Positions 1-7,577 of a stretch of DNA of 33,906 bases are shown here, piece by piece. The notes under the pieces are model-generated. The model made no database searches and had not been told where the DNA came from. It saw nothing but the letters and a program-made list of their open reading frames with translations. The translations under genes were made by a program, and so were the position numbers. Source of the stretch: DASUTB01 sp036374835 (lineage in GTDB: Bacteria > Actinomycetota > Actinomycetes > Jiangellales > Jiangellaceae); the NCBI GenBank assembly GCA_036374835.1, contig DASUTB010000029.1:1-33906 (forward strand), given 5' to 3'. How positions within the stretch are numbered: position 1 is the first letter of the stretch; the number at the start of each line of letters is the position of its first letter.

Positions 1-1
1 G

Positions 2-718
2 GTCATGGCCATCGACGCGCGAGACGTCAACCGACCAACTCCGGTCACCGGTCGATCACTGACGCTTCCGGCCGGCGGGCGCGCCGACCTCGGCTTCACC
101 ACGCCAACGGACGGGTCTGCCGTTCGGGTGCGGCTCGGTCCCGACGGGCGGGCCGATCTTATCGTCGGACCGGCCGGTTCGCCGGCACCGGAGCGGACCG
201 AACCGTCCGGAGAGGTCGACCTGCTGTCGTACGGCTCACCGGCGGCACTCGGGTTCGACCCGGACGCGATCGACCGGCGCTTCACGTACTCGATCGGTCG
301 GCGGCCCGGGTTCGTCGACGGCGTGCCCGGCATGCACTGGTCGGTCAACGGGCATCTGTACCCGGACTTGCCGATGTACATGGTGGGCGAGGGGGACGTC
401 GTCCGCTTCACGCTGGACAACCACAGCGGCATGCTGCACCCCATGCACCTGCACGGCCACCACGCCGTCGTGCTGAGCCGCAATGGCGTGCCCGCAACCG
501 GCAGCCCGTGGTGGATCGACACGATCGATGTCGACGATGGCGACACCTACGAGATCGCCCTGGTGGCGGACAACCCCGGCATCTGGATGTACCACTGCCA
601 CAACCTCGACCATGCCGCCGACGGGTTCGTCCTGCACATGGGGTACATCGGCGTCCACACGCCGTATCTCATCGGTGGGCCGGCCGGCAACCAACCCGAC
701 TTCAGGCCACGGTTGTGA
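2..718 (+). CDS. Multicopper oxidase, C-terminal part (5' truncated by window)
   Basis: This is the 3' end of a multicopper oxidase gene; the frame is open to the left edge, so the N-terminal cupredoxin domains lie outside the window. About 238 residues remain and form the last cupredoxin domain. It carries the type 1/2/3 copper ligands as HPMHLHGH and the terminal MYHCHNLDHAADGFVLHM, which supplies the HCH tripeptide, the next histidine and a candidate axial Met. Enzymes of this family oxidise metals, phenols or other small substrates and reduce O2 to water, usually outside the cytoplasmic membrane. The ATG at position 5 is an internal methionine codon, not a likely start. The stop codon overlaps the GTG of the next gene (GTGA), so the two are translationally coupled. 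Substrate cannot be deduced. Confidence 0.93.
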   Translation, partial: VMAIDARDVNRPTPVTGRSLTLPAGGRADLGFTTPTDGSAVRVRLGPDGRADLIVGPAGSPAPERTEPSGEVDLLSYGSPAALGFDPDAIDRRFTYSIGRRPGFVDGVPGMHWSVNGHLYPDLPMYMVGEGDVVRFTLDNHSGMLHPMHLHGHHAVVLSRNGVPATGSPWWIDTIDVDDGDTYEIALVADNPGIWMYHCHNLDHAADGFVLHMGYIGVHTPYLIGGPAGNQPDFRPRL

Positions 719-1005
719 ACAGCGCAACGAACGCCGACGAGCTCGCCACGTCGTTGCAGGCGCACTACGACGAGGTCATCGACCGTGAGATGGTCCGCCT
801 CGCGCACCGCACCCCGAGCCTCGAACCGGCGGACCTGCGCACCGTGCACAGTGCGCTGCGCGAACTCGTCGAGCGTCTCGTTGTTGCCAGGGTCCGGGAA
901 TCGCCGCAGTTCGCGGGTCACGCCGCCGCGCTGTTCGGCGTCGAAGCGCCCAGCCGGCTCGGTGAATCCGTTGACCGCAGCCGTGAACCCGCACGCCGAA
1001 GGTGA
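715..1005 (+). CDS. Small protein resembling the glutamyl-tRNA reductase dimerisation domain
   Basis: This 96-residue protein starts at a GTG that overlaps the stop of the multicopper oxidase by four bases (GTGA). No separate ribosome binding site is needed, so it is very probably co-translated. It looks all-helical and has no signal peptide, so it should be cytoplasmic. The stretch HYDEVIDREMVRLAHR, then SLEPADLRTVHSALRELVERL and an end in HAAALFGV, follows the pattern of the C-terminal helical dimerisation domain of glutamyl-tRNA reductase (HemA), where a long helix is followed by a segment of the type LPDLDxxxxxxVxxxxxRVVxKLLHAPT. The catalytic and NADPH domains of HemA are absent, so it cannot make glutamate semialdehyde. 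It could be a dimerisation or adaptor module for an oxidase partner. The family resemblance is from memory and moderate; the existence of the gene is well supported. Confidence 0.7.
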   Translation: MNSATNADELATSLQAHYDEVIDREMVRLAHRTPSLEPADLRTVHSALRELVERLVVARVRESPQFAGHAAALFGVEAPSRLGESVDRSREPARRR

Positions 1006-1018
1006 TCATTCTGGCGTG
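992..1018 (+). terminator. Possible weak terminator hairpin after the oxidase operon
   Basis: CACGCC (992-997) and GGCGTG (1013-1018) can pair around a 15-nt loop that contains TGATCA. The hairpin spans the stop codon of the preceding small gene. The stem is short and there is no T tract, so this is a weak call. Confidence 0.25.
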
Positions 1019-1104
1019 TCTTCCGTGCATTGCTCTGTGATTGTCGCGCTGCGCGGGCTACGATGCCTCGATCAGTGGGGGCTGGGCGAACATGGAGGGG
1101 CCAG

Positions 1105-1941
1105 ATGAAGTTCGTTCAATACTTGTTGACGACGATTGGATTGGGCCTTGCCGGGCTCGGAGTCTATTTCATCGTGGCGCCCCCGCCGGGTGAGTCGGGG
1201 ATCGTCCAGTACATCCCGGCGGCGATGTGCCTGTTCTTCGCCCTTCTGATGTTCGTCGTATGGCTGCCGATGGTACGGGGACTTGATCATGGTGCCGTAC
1301 TGCGCAACGGCGAGCCCGCCATGGCGACCATCGTGGCGGTCAACGAGACGGGGACGCAGATCAACGAACGGCCGGTCTTCAAGTTCACGCTCGACGTCCC
1401 GGCCGCCAACGGCGAGACCCGCCGGGTGACCACCAAGCAGATCGTGTCGCTGACCTCGATCGGTGTGCTTCGTCCCGGGATGGTAGTGCCGGTGCGCGTC
1501 GACCCCAAGAAGCCCACGAAGGTCGCGATCGACTCCCAGCGAGCGAATGCGATGCCCGGCTCCGCTGCGATGACCCCGGCGGGCATGGGCACACCCGTCG
1601 TCCCGACGGGTGTGGTGCCGCCGGTCGCGGGGGTGGTACAGAGTGCTGACGTGATCCGGTCCGGTGTCAGCGCACAGGCCACCGTACAGATGGTGTCGCT
1701 GACCGGCATGACGTTCGGTCAGATGCGGCCGACGGACGCGGACGCGTCGAACCGGGACGACCCTATGGTGATGCTGGCACTGCTCGTCAACGCCACCGAC
1801 GGCAGGTCGTTCACTGCGCAGGGCATACACCGTGTTCCCGAAGCGAGACTCTCCGGACTCACCCCGGGCCGAACCGTGCCCGTGGCGTACCTGCCGAATG
1901 ACCCGTCCGGCACGACGTGCGTTGACTGGAACCGCCTCTAG
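1105..1941 (+). CDS. Two-TM membrane protein with a duplicated DUF3592-like domain
   Basis: The product has 278 residues. I chose the ATG at 1105 because GGAGGGG lies 5 nt upstream (1094-1100); an upstream in-frame start would add residues with no membrane character. Residues about 6-26 and 34-56 are hydrophobic and probably form two membrane helices. The rest is soluble and looks like two copies of one beta-rich module. Copy one begins at GAVLRNGEPAMATIVAV and ends at VPVRVDPKKPTKVAI. Copy two begins at ADVIRSGVSAQATVQMV and ends at VPVAYLPNDPSGTTCV. A Pro/Gly/Val-rich linker (about residues 155-190) joins them. This pattern of a variable residue, GxxAxATV, then G..VPVxxxPxxP resembles DUF3592-type proteins. 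Function is unknown. It stands alone, transcribed towards the monooxygenase gene on the other strand. Confidence 0.8.
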   Translation: MKFVQYLLTTIGLGLAGLGVYFIVAPPPGESGIVQYIPAAMCLFFALLMFVVWLPMVRGLDHGAVLRNGEPAMATIVAVNETGTQINERPVFKFTLDVPAANGETRRVTTKQIVSLTSIGVLRPGMVVPVRVDPKKPTKVAIDSQRANAMPGSAAMTPAGMGTPVVPTGVVPPVAGVVQSADVIRSGVSAQATVQMVSLTGMTFGQMRPTDADASNRDDPMVMLALLVNATDGRSFTAQGIHRVPEARLSGLTPGRTVPVAYLPNDPSGTTCVDWNRL

Positions 1942-2078
1942 TTCGGCAACGCGTCTTCGGAGCACGACTCCGAGCGGCACAGCCAAACCGACCTGGGTTA
2001 ACGCGACGATCGTCGGCGTCGCGAACCGGCCGGCCAGGACTGGGCACGTGAAGCCACCCGGCACGCCTCCCGTCGCGA

Positions 2079-3575
2079 TCAGTTCGAGGTCGTGGTGAGC
2101 ACGGTCGGCCCTAAGGTCGCCGTGAGATAGGCCCGTAAATCGTTCGCGTCGTTTCCCACCCAACCGATGAAGCGGTCCGGGCGGATCAAGACGGCGGCTG
2201 TCGGCGGCCGCACTGGAAGATCGCTCGATCTGATCGCCAGGTCGAAATCCTGGGCGGTCTGGACGACGGCCGGTGCCGTCTCATCTCCCGTCAACAGGAC
2301 CGCGCCCATGGTGCTCGAGTCAACGGAGGCGGTCGGCGCGGGAATCGCCGCAGCGAGACGGCCGGCCTGAACACCGGGCGCTTTCGTCGAAGGCATGGCG
2401 ATGGCAGCACTCGTGTAGGTCTGCAGGAGCCCTGCAGGCCCCCAAGTGAGTTGCCGTTGCACGGGCGGCAGCCGGTGTGCCGCTCGTAGCGCGGTGTTGC
2501 GGAGCGCTCGTTCGACGCGCCGGCGAGCGGTGAACATCCGGGTCATTCGTTCGGACATCCGCAGCGTCTGTTGTGCGACCGGCCGGCGCTCGTGCTGGTA
2601 GGTGTCCAGAAGCGCCTCGGGCGCGCCGCGGCGCAGCACCGCCGCCAGCTTCCAGCCGAGATTGATCGCGTCCTGGATGCCGAGGTTCATTCCCTGGCCG
2701 CCCACCGGGCTGACCAGGTGCGCAGCGTCGCCGGCCAGGAAGATGTTCCCGACCCGGTACCGGTCGGCGCACCGTGAGTGCGTCTGGTACGTCGCCGACC
2801 AACCCACGCCCTCCAGCGCGACGTCGTCGACGGCGCTGCCGAGACGCGCGGCCATCAGGCCGGGCAGCGCGTCCGGCGTCGCGTCCTCACCGTCGGCGAG
2901 CGTTCCGTTGAGGCGGAACGACCCGTCCGGCATCGGCATCACACCCAACACACCTCGGGTCGAGACGAATACATGCGTCTGTTCCGGGTCCAGGTCGGTC
3001 CGCAGCGTCGCATCTGCCAACAGGAAGCGCTCCGGGTGCGTTCGGCCCTCGAGCCGGCTTCCGGCCATCCGCCGCACGGCGCTGTGTGCGCCATCGCAGC
3101 CCACGACGTAACGTGCCTGGATCTGACGTTCGCCGTCGCCCCCGTCCAGCTGGGCCGTCACCGTCGTCGAAGCGGCGTGGAGGGACTCCAGCGTCAGCCC
3201 CCACTCGACGTCGCGGCCGGTCGTGATGAGACGGTCACGGAGCACAGCCTCGGTCTCCTGCTGCGGCAGGTTGGCCATGAGCGGGTACGGTCCGGGCAGC
3301 CGGTCGAAATGCACTCGCGCGACGCGTCGGCGGCCGTGCCAGAGTGTGCTGGCCTTGGCGCGGGCCGCCTTACTCGCAACGTCGTGACCGGCGCCGTCGA
3401 GGAGATCCAACTGCGCAAGCGTCGCGGCGTGGACGGAGGTGGCGCGCGACGACTCGCGAGCACCGTCCGGCGCCGCATCGACGACGCGGACGTCGACACC
3501 CGCCCTTCCCAGCAGCGCGGCGACCGTCAGGCCGGCGGGTCCGGCACCGACCACGAGAACATCGATGCGTTCCAT
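2079..3575 (-). CDS. FAD-dependent aromatic monooxygenase (class A, PheA/TfdB-like)
   Basis: The product has 498 residues, the usual length for single-component flavin hydroxylases that use FAD and NAD(P)H to insert one oxygen atom into an aromatic substrate. The N-terminal GAGPAGL (about residues 10-16) is the Rossmann FAD site. YVVGCDGAHSAVRR in the middle is the DG motif, which contacts FAD and NAD(P)H. FLAGDAAHLVSPVGGQGMN followed by LGIQDAINLGWKLA is the GD motif that binds the FAD ribityl chain. A thioredoxin-like C-terminal extension ends in RPDRFIGWVGN, typical of phenol hydroxylase and polyketide hydroxylase relatives. The ATG at 3575 follows GGAGGG. The gene is divergent from a TetR gene, with two repeated operators between them, so it is probably repressed by TetR and induced by the substrate or a drug-like molecule. 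Some relatives inactivate rifampicin or tetracyclines; the substrate here is unknown. Confidence 0.92.
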   Translation of the reverse strand: MERIDVLVVGAGPAGLTVAALLGRAGVDVRVVDAAPDGARESSRATSVHAATLAQLDLLDGAGHDVASKAARAKASTLWHGRRRVARVHFDRLPGPYPLMANLPQQETEAVLRDRLITTGRDVEWGLTLESLHAASTTVTAQLDGGDGERQIQARYVVGCDGAHSAVRRMAGSRLEGRTHPERFLLADATLRTDLDPEQTHVFVSTRGVLGVMPMPDGSFRLNGTLADGEDATPDALPGLMAARLGSAVDDVALEGVGWSATYQTHSRCADRYRVGNIFLAGDAAHLVSPVGGQGMNLGIQDAINLGWKLAAVLRRGAPEALLDTYQHERRPVAQQTLRMSERMTRMFTARRRVERALRNTALRAAHRLPPVQRQLTWGPAGLLQTYTSAAIAMPSTKAPGVQAGRLAAAIPAPTASVDSSTMGAVLLTGDETAPAVVQTAQDFDLAIRSSDLPVRPPTAAVLIRPDRFIGWVGNDANDLRAYLTATLGPTVLTTTSN

Positions 3576-3599
3576 GTCAACCCTCCAGGAAAATCATCG

Positions 3600-3615
3600 C
3601 TTGACACGCGTCAAG
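3600..3615. promoter_or_regulatory. TetR-type operator 1
   Basis: CTTGACACGCGTCAAG is an inverted repeat with perfect 6-bp arms (CTTGAC/GTCAAG) and a 4-bp centre. The same arms and spacing recur at 3645-3660. It covers the -35 element of the tetR promoter. Confidence 0.8.
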
Positions 3616-3629
3616 CTTGGAGATATCTG
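3601..3629 (+). promoter_or_regulatory. Promoter of the tetR gene
   Basis: TTGACA (3601-3606) is a consensus -35 element. It is followed by a 17-nt spacer and TATCTG (3624-3629) as -10. Transcription should start near 3636, giving a leader of about 17 nt. The -35 element lies within operator 1, which suggests autorepression. Confidence 0.65.
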
Positions 3630-3644
3630 CATGGTGCGCCTAAA

Positions 3645-3660
3645 CTTGACGCATGTCAAG
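3645..3660. promoter_or_regulatory. TetR-type operator 2, overlapping the tetR start codon
   Basis: CTTGACGCATGTCAAG has the same perfect arms as the site at 3600-3615, with centres 45 bp apart. The tetR ATG (3653-3655) lies inside it. Read on the minus strand it also contains TTGACA, so it may overlap the -35 of the monooxygenase promoter. Confidence 0.8.
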
Positions 3661-4285
3661 TGAAGCGGACGGGCAACTCGCAGCACGCGACCGTGGTGGT
3701 GCGCGGACACGGGCGCAGATCCTCGACGTCGCGTGGAAGCTCATGACCGAGCACGGCGTCGGTGTCCCGATGCGGGACGTCGCAGACCGCGTGGGGATTT
3801 CGCGGCAGGCGCTGTACCTGCACTACCCGTCGCGAGCCGACCTGCTCACCGCGATGACCCGGCAGCACGACGTGCAGTCCGGCATCGCCCAACGGTTCAT
3901 CGCAGCGGCAGCCGCTCCGTCTGCGGTGGAGGCCCTCGAAGCCGTCATCCGCACCTGGTTCGACTACGTTCCGGACATCCTGCCGGTGGCCAGAGCGCTG
4001 CAGGCGGCTGCCGCGACCGATCCGGCAGCGGCCGAAGCCTGGTGGGACCGGATGACCGCGGCGACCCGGCCGATCCGGCGAGTGGTGGAGCGGCTGCACG
4101 CCGAAGGTGTGCTGGACCCGTCCTGGGAAACCGAAGCGGCCGTCCAGTTCTTGTGGTCGCTGACCCACGTGCGGGCCTGGGACGACCTGGTCGTCCACTA
4201 CGGATGGTCGCCCGAAGCGTTCGTCGAACGGCAGACCGAGGCGGCCAAGCGGATCCTGCTGACTGCCAGTTATCGGACGGCGTGA
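3653..4285 (+). CDS. TetR-family transcriptional repressor
   Basis: The product has 210 residues, normal for TetR proteins. The N-terminal DNA-binding domain is clear: RTRAQILDVAWKLMTEHG, then VPMRDVADRVGISRQALYLHYPSRADLL (about residues 19-65), the usual helix-turn-helix with the YLHYPSR recognition-helix end. The C-terminal half is the helical ligand-binding domain, with no recognisable ligand pocket. It is divergent from the flavin monooxygenase and the two operators lie in the shared intergenic region, so it very probably represses both itself and the monooxygenase. There is no Shine-Dalgarno sequence in the short leader; the operator occupies that position. Confidence 0.93.
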   Translation: MSSEADGQLAARDRGGARTRAQILDVAWKLMTEHGVGVPMRDVADRVGISRQALYLHYPSRADLLTAMTRQHDVQSGIAQRFIAAAAAPSAVEALEAVIRTWFDYVPDILPVARALQAAAATDPAAAEAWWDRMTAATRPIRRVVERLHAEGVLDPSWETEAAVQFLWSLTHVRAWDDLVVHYGWSPEAFVERQTEAAKRILLTASYRTA

Positions 4286-4375
4286 CTGCGGCCTTCGTCT
4301 TGCCACCCGGACACCGATAGGCAACGCTGGCCACATACGTGTTGCGGCAACGGTGCGAAGCTGTGGGAGGGGACC

Positions 4376-5614
4376 ATGAACAGACGGCTCGCTCGAGGGG
4401 TTATGTCAGTCATCACCGTGGCGCTGGTCGCCCAGACTGCGCCGGCCATGGCCGAGGCCGATCGCGGGCGGCCCGAACCGGTGCGTTTCGCGACGTTCAA
4501 CGCGTCGCTCAACCGGGCCACCGAAGGTGAGCTCGTCGCCGACCTGTCCAATCCCGACGATATGCAGGCCCAAGCCGTCGCCGAGATCATTCAGCGGACC
4601 CGTCCCGACGTCGTCCTCATCAACGAGTTCGATTTCGACGCGGCCGGCGCCGCCGTGGAGCTGTTCCAGGACAACTACCTGTCGGTGTCCCAGAACGGCG
4701 CTGCGCCGATCGACTACCAGTACACCTTCGTCGCGCCGTCGAACACCGGAATCCCGTCCGGGTTCGACTTGAACAACGACGGCACGATCGGCGGTCCGGA
4801 CGACGCGTTCGGCTTCGGTTTCTTCCCCGGCCAGTTCGGCATGGCCGTCTTCTCCACGTATCCGATCGTGGAATCCGAGGTGCGCACGTTCCAGAAATTC
4901 CTTTGGAAGGACATGCCCGGGGCGCTGCTGCCCGATGACCCTGCGACGCCGGAGCCGGCCGACTGGTACTCGCCGGAGGAGCTCGCCGAGTTCCGGTTGT
5001 CCTCGAAGAGCCACTGGGACGTGCCGATAAGGGTGAGCGGTCGGGACGTCCACCTGCTGGTGAGTCACCCGACGCCGCCGGTCTTCGACGGCCCCGAAGA
5101 CCGTAACGGCACCCGCAACTTCGACGAGATCCGGTTCTGGGCCGACTACGTGACTCCTGGGCGGACATCCGGCTACATCTACGACGACGACGGCCGCCGG
5201 GGCGGGCTGCGTCCAGGCGCGGCCTTCGTGATCGCCGGTGACTTGAATGCCGATCCGCTCGACGGAGACAGCATCCCCGGTGCGGCTCAGCAGCTCCTCG
5301 AACATCCGCGGGTGAACACCTCGGTGACGCCGGACAGCGAAGGCGCCGTTGAGCAGGCTGAGCTGCAGGGAGGGGCGAACGAGACCCACCTGAGCGATCC
5401 CCGCTTCGACACCGCCGACTTCTCGGACACCGCGCCCGGAAACCTGCGCGTTGACTACGTGCTGCCGAGCAAGCGGCTCCGGATAGCCGATGCCGGCGTC
5501 TTCTGGCCGCGCAGCGACGATCCGTTGTTCGACCTGGTGGGCACGTTCCCGTTCCCGAGTTCCGACCACCGGCTCGTCTGGGTGGACGTCAACGTCCCGG
5601 GCTCCCAGCCGTAG
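4376..5614 (+). CDS. Secreted endonuclease/exonuclease/phosphatase-family protein
   Basis: The product has 412 residues. The start ATG follows GGGAGGGG. Residues 1-27 form a Sec signal peptide (MNRRLARG, a hydrophobic core, cleavage near AMA-EA), so the protein is exported. The fold is that of the DNase I-like metal-dependent hydrolases: VRFATFNASL opens the domain, VVLINEFDF holds the metal-binding Glu, GRDVHLLVSHPTPP the central strand and His, FVIAGDLNADP the Asp-x-Asn pair, RVDYVLPS the late strand, and SSDHRLVWVDV the catalytic Asp-His. All catalytic motifs are present. Between the first strands is an insertion (DYQYTFVAPSNTGIPSGF, then LNNDGTIGGPDDAFGFG) found in secreted relatives. The substrate could be a nucleic acid or a phosphoester; it cannot be told from the sequence. 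No partner gene is evident. Confidence 0.88.
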   Translation: MNRRLARGVMSVITVALVAQTAPAMAEADRGRPEPVRFATFNASLNRATEGELVADLSNPDDMQAQAVAEIIQRTRPDVVLINEFDFDAAGAAVELFQDNYLSVSQNGAAPIDYQYTFVAPSNTGIPSGFDLNNDGTIGGPDDAFGFGFFPGQFGMAVFSTYPIVESEVRTFQKFLWKDMPGALLPDDPATPEPADWYSPEELAEFRLSSKSHWDVPIRVSGRDVHLLVSHPTPPVFDGPEDRNGTRNFDEIRFWADYVTPGRTSGYIYDDDGRRGGLRPGAAFVIAGDLNADPLDGDSIPGAAQQLLEHPRVNTSVTPDSEGAVEQAELQGGANETHLSDPRFDTADFSDTAPGNLRVDYVLPSKRLRIADAGVFWPRSDDPLFDLVGTFPFPSSDHRLVWVDVNVPGSQP

Positions 5615-5750
5615 AGCGCGGCGACGATGGCATTCGCGATCTCGGGTCCGGATACCCGCTGGGTTGAAGGGCCGATGCGCGGCGTTTCTTGCGGTCACGT
5701 GGCCCGGTATCGTCGGCGCTTCCTACCATTGAACCGAGGGGGTGTGCCGC

Positions 5751-7478
5751 ATGGTGGATCTCGAACGGTCGAGGAGTCATCCGAAGACACCTACGTCGAC
5801 GCTCGTGGAGCGGATTCGCGCGGGCATCATCGGTGAGGACGAAGTACTGGACGGGCCGTACGGTCCCCGGCGCATCACCTACGCGGACTACACCGCTTCG
5901 GGCCGGTCGTTGGACTTCATCGAAGATTTCATCCGCGATCAGGTGCTGCCGCGTTACGCCAACACCCACACCGAGAGCTCCGGCACCGGACTGCAGACCA
6001 CGAGACTGCGTGAAGACGCCCGCCGGCTCATTCACGACGCAGTCGGCGGTACCGACGACGACGTCGTCATCTTCTGTGGTTCCGGCGCGACAGGTGCGGT
6101 CAACAAACTCGTGCGCATCATGGAGCTGCGGGTACCGTTCGGGCTGGTCGAGCGCTGGCGGCTCGACGAGCACATCCCGGCTGACCAGCGTCCGGTCGTG
6201 TTCGTCGGCCCGTACGAGCATCACTCCAACGAGCTGCCCTGGCGCGAGTCGATTGCGGATGTCGTCGAGATCGGCGTGGACGGCGACGGCCACATCGACG
6301 AAGTCGAGCTGGAGCGGCGGCTCAAGGAATATTCCGACCGGCCGCTGCGCATCGGCAGCTTCTCCGCGGCGTCGAACGTCACCGGAATCCTGAGCGACAC
6401 CAGCCGGATCGCCGCTTTGCTGCATCGCTACGGTGCCCGATCGTTCTGGGATTTCGCCGCCGCCGGCCCATACATCCCGATCCGGATGGGGGAGACGTCG
6501 CCCGGCGCCGGCGACTACAAGGACGCGATCTTCCTGTCGCCGCACAAGTTCGTCGGAGGTCCGCAGACTCCGGGTGTGCTGGTGGTCCGCCGCGACCTGA
6601 TACAGAACGCCGTCCCCTCCGAACCCGGCGGTGGAACGGTGCTGTTCGTCGACCCGGTGGGCCACCGGTACCTGGACGACCGCGTGGCCCGCGAGGAGGG
6701 CGGCACGCCGGCCATCATCGAATCGATCCGCGCCGGGCTGGTGTTCGCGCTGAAAGAGGCGGTGGGGACGGACGTCATCGCGGCTCGCGAGGAGTCGTTC
6801 TGGCGCCGGGCGCTGGACCGGTGGTCGGCCAACCCGAACATCGAGATCCTCGGCAACCCGGATGCGGAGCGGCTGTCCATCGTCTCGTTCCGGATCCGTC
6901 ACGGCGAGCAGTACCTGCACCACAACTTCATCGTCGCGGTGCTCAACGACCTGTTCGGCATCCAGGCCCGCGGCGGCTGTTCGTGTGCCGGACCGTACGG
7001 TCACCGGCTGCTGGCCATCGACGACAGCGAGTCGCACGCGTTCCAGCACGAGATCAGCCAAGGCTGCGACGGCATCAAACCCGGCTGGGCACGGATCAAC
7101 TTCAACTACTTCATCACCGACGCGGTGTGCGACTTCCTCATCGACGCGGTCGATCTGCTCGCGACGGACGGCTACCGGCTGCTGCCGGACTACTCGTTCG
7201 ACCCGGTGACCGGTTTGTGGCAGCACCGCGACGGCACCGTCGAGCCGCCGCTGCGGCTCACCGATGTGCGGTTCGACGAGGACGGGCTACTGTGCTCGCC
7301 GCCGCCGACCGCCCGGGCCGGCGAGGACTCGTTCCCGCAGCTGCTGGACAGCGCCCGCGAGCTGATGGCAGCCCGTCCGGAAACGGTGGACGACGGCCCG
7401 ACCGGCCTGTCGGCAGAGTTCGAAGCGTTGCGCTGGTTCCCGCTGCCTGCGGAGTGCCTGGCCACCACGCAATCGTGA
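5751..7478 (+). CDS. Class V aminotransferase (cysteine-desulfurase-like PLP enzyme)
   Basis: The product has 575 residues. I chose ATG 5751 because GAGGGGG lies 8 nt upstream; an in-frame GTG at 5742 overlaps that ribosome site. The fold-type-I PLP motifs are present: CGSGATGAVNKLVRI near residue 107, VGPYEHHSNELPWRE with the PLP-stacking His, SFWDFAAAGPYIPI with the Asp that pairs with the pyridine N, and FLSPHKFVGGPQTPG, where Lys266 should form the Schiff base. A later RGGCSCAGPYGH (Cys410, Cys412) sits where cysteine desulfurases of the SufS/CsdA type have their active Cys. The protein is about 150 residues longer than SufS. The extra C-terminal part has short WQHRDGTVEPPLRL-type strands and no recognised domain. 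No suf or isc genes are near, so it is probably an orphan enzyme of unknown substrate. Confidence 0.87.
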   Translation: MVDLERSRSHPKTPTSTLVERIRAGIIGEDEVLDGPYGPRRITYADYTASGRSLDFIEDFIRDQVLPRYANTHTESSGTGLQTTRLREDARRLIHDAVGGTDDDVVIFCGSGATGAVNKLVRIMELRVPFGLVERWRLDEHIPADQRPVVFVGPYEHHSNELPWRESIADVVEIGVDGDGHIDEVELERRLKEYSDRPLRIGSFSAASNVTGILSDTSRIAALLHRYGARSFWDFAAAGPYIPIRMGETSPGAGDYKDAIFLSPHKFVGGPQTPGVLVVRRDLIQNAVPSEPGGGTVLFVDPVGHRYLDDRVAREEGGTPAIIESIRAGLVFALKEAVGTDVIAAREESFWRRALDRWSANPNIEILGNPDAERLSIVSFRIRHGEQYLHHNFIVAVLNDLFGIQARGGCSCAGPYGHRLLAIDDSESHAFQHEISQGCDGIKPGWARINFNYFITDAVCDFLIDAVDLLATDGYRLLPDYSFDPVTGLWQHRDGTVEPPLRLTDVRFDEDGLLCSPPPTARAGEDSFPQLLDSARELMAARPETVDDGPTGLSAEFEALRWFPLPAECLATTQS

Positions 7479-7577
7479 TCAGAACGCCAGGCAGACGATT
7501 TCGATTCGCTCCATCGTCACGGAGTGCAACCGTTCGAGGGCGTCGAAGCGTCTTCGAGTCGTGGAAAGGACTCGGCG

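Noticed and set aside
715..1005. Possibility that the small gene is a fragment of a degraded hemA gene
   Set aside because: There is no trace of the catalytic or NADPH domain upstream, where a complete multicopper oxidase end lies, and the start is precisely coupled to it.
1072..2163. Long open frame on the minus strand opposite the two-TM membrane protein gene
   Set aside because: Its translation is rich in Arg, His and Gly without domains, typical of an antisense frame in GC-rich DNA. The plus-strand gene has a ribosome site and membrane helices.
4406..5698. 430-codon open frame on the minus strand opposite the EEP-family gene
   Set aside because: No recognisable domain, Arg/Val/Gly-biased composition, and it mirrors a plus-strand gene with complete catalytic motifs.
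5589..7226. 545-codon open frame on the minus strand opposite the class V aminotransferase
   Set aside because: Composition is that of a shadow frame; the plus strand has PLP motifs and a ribosome site.
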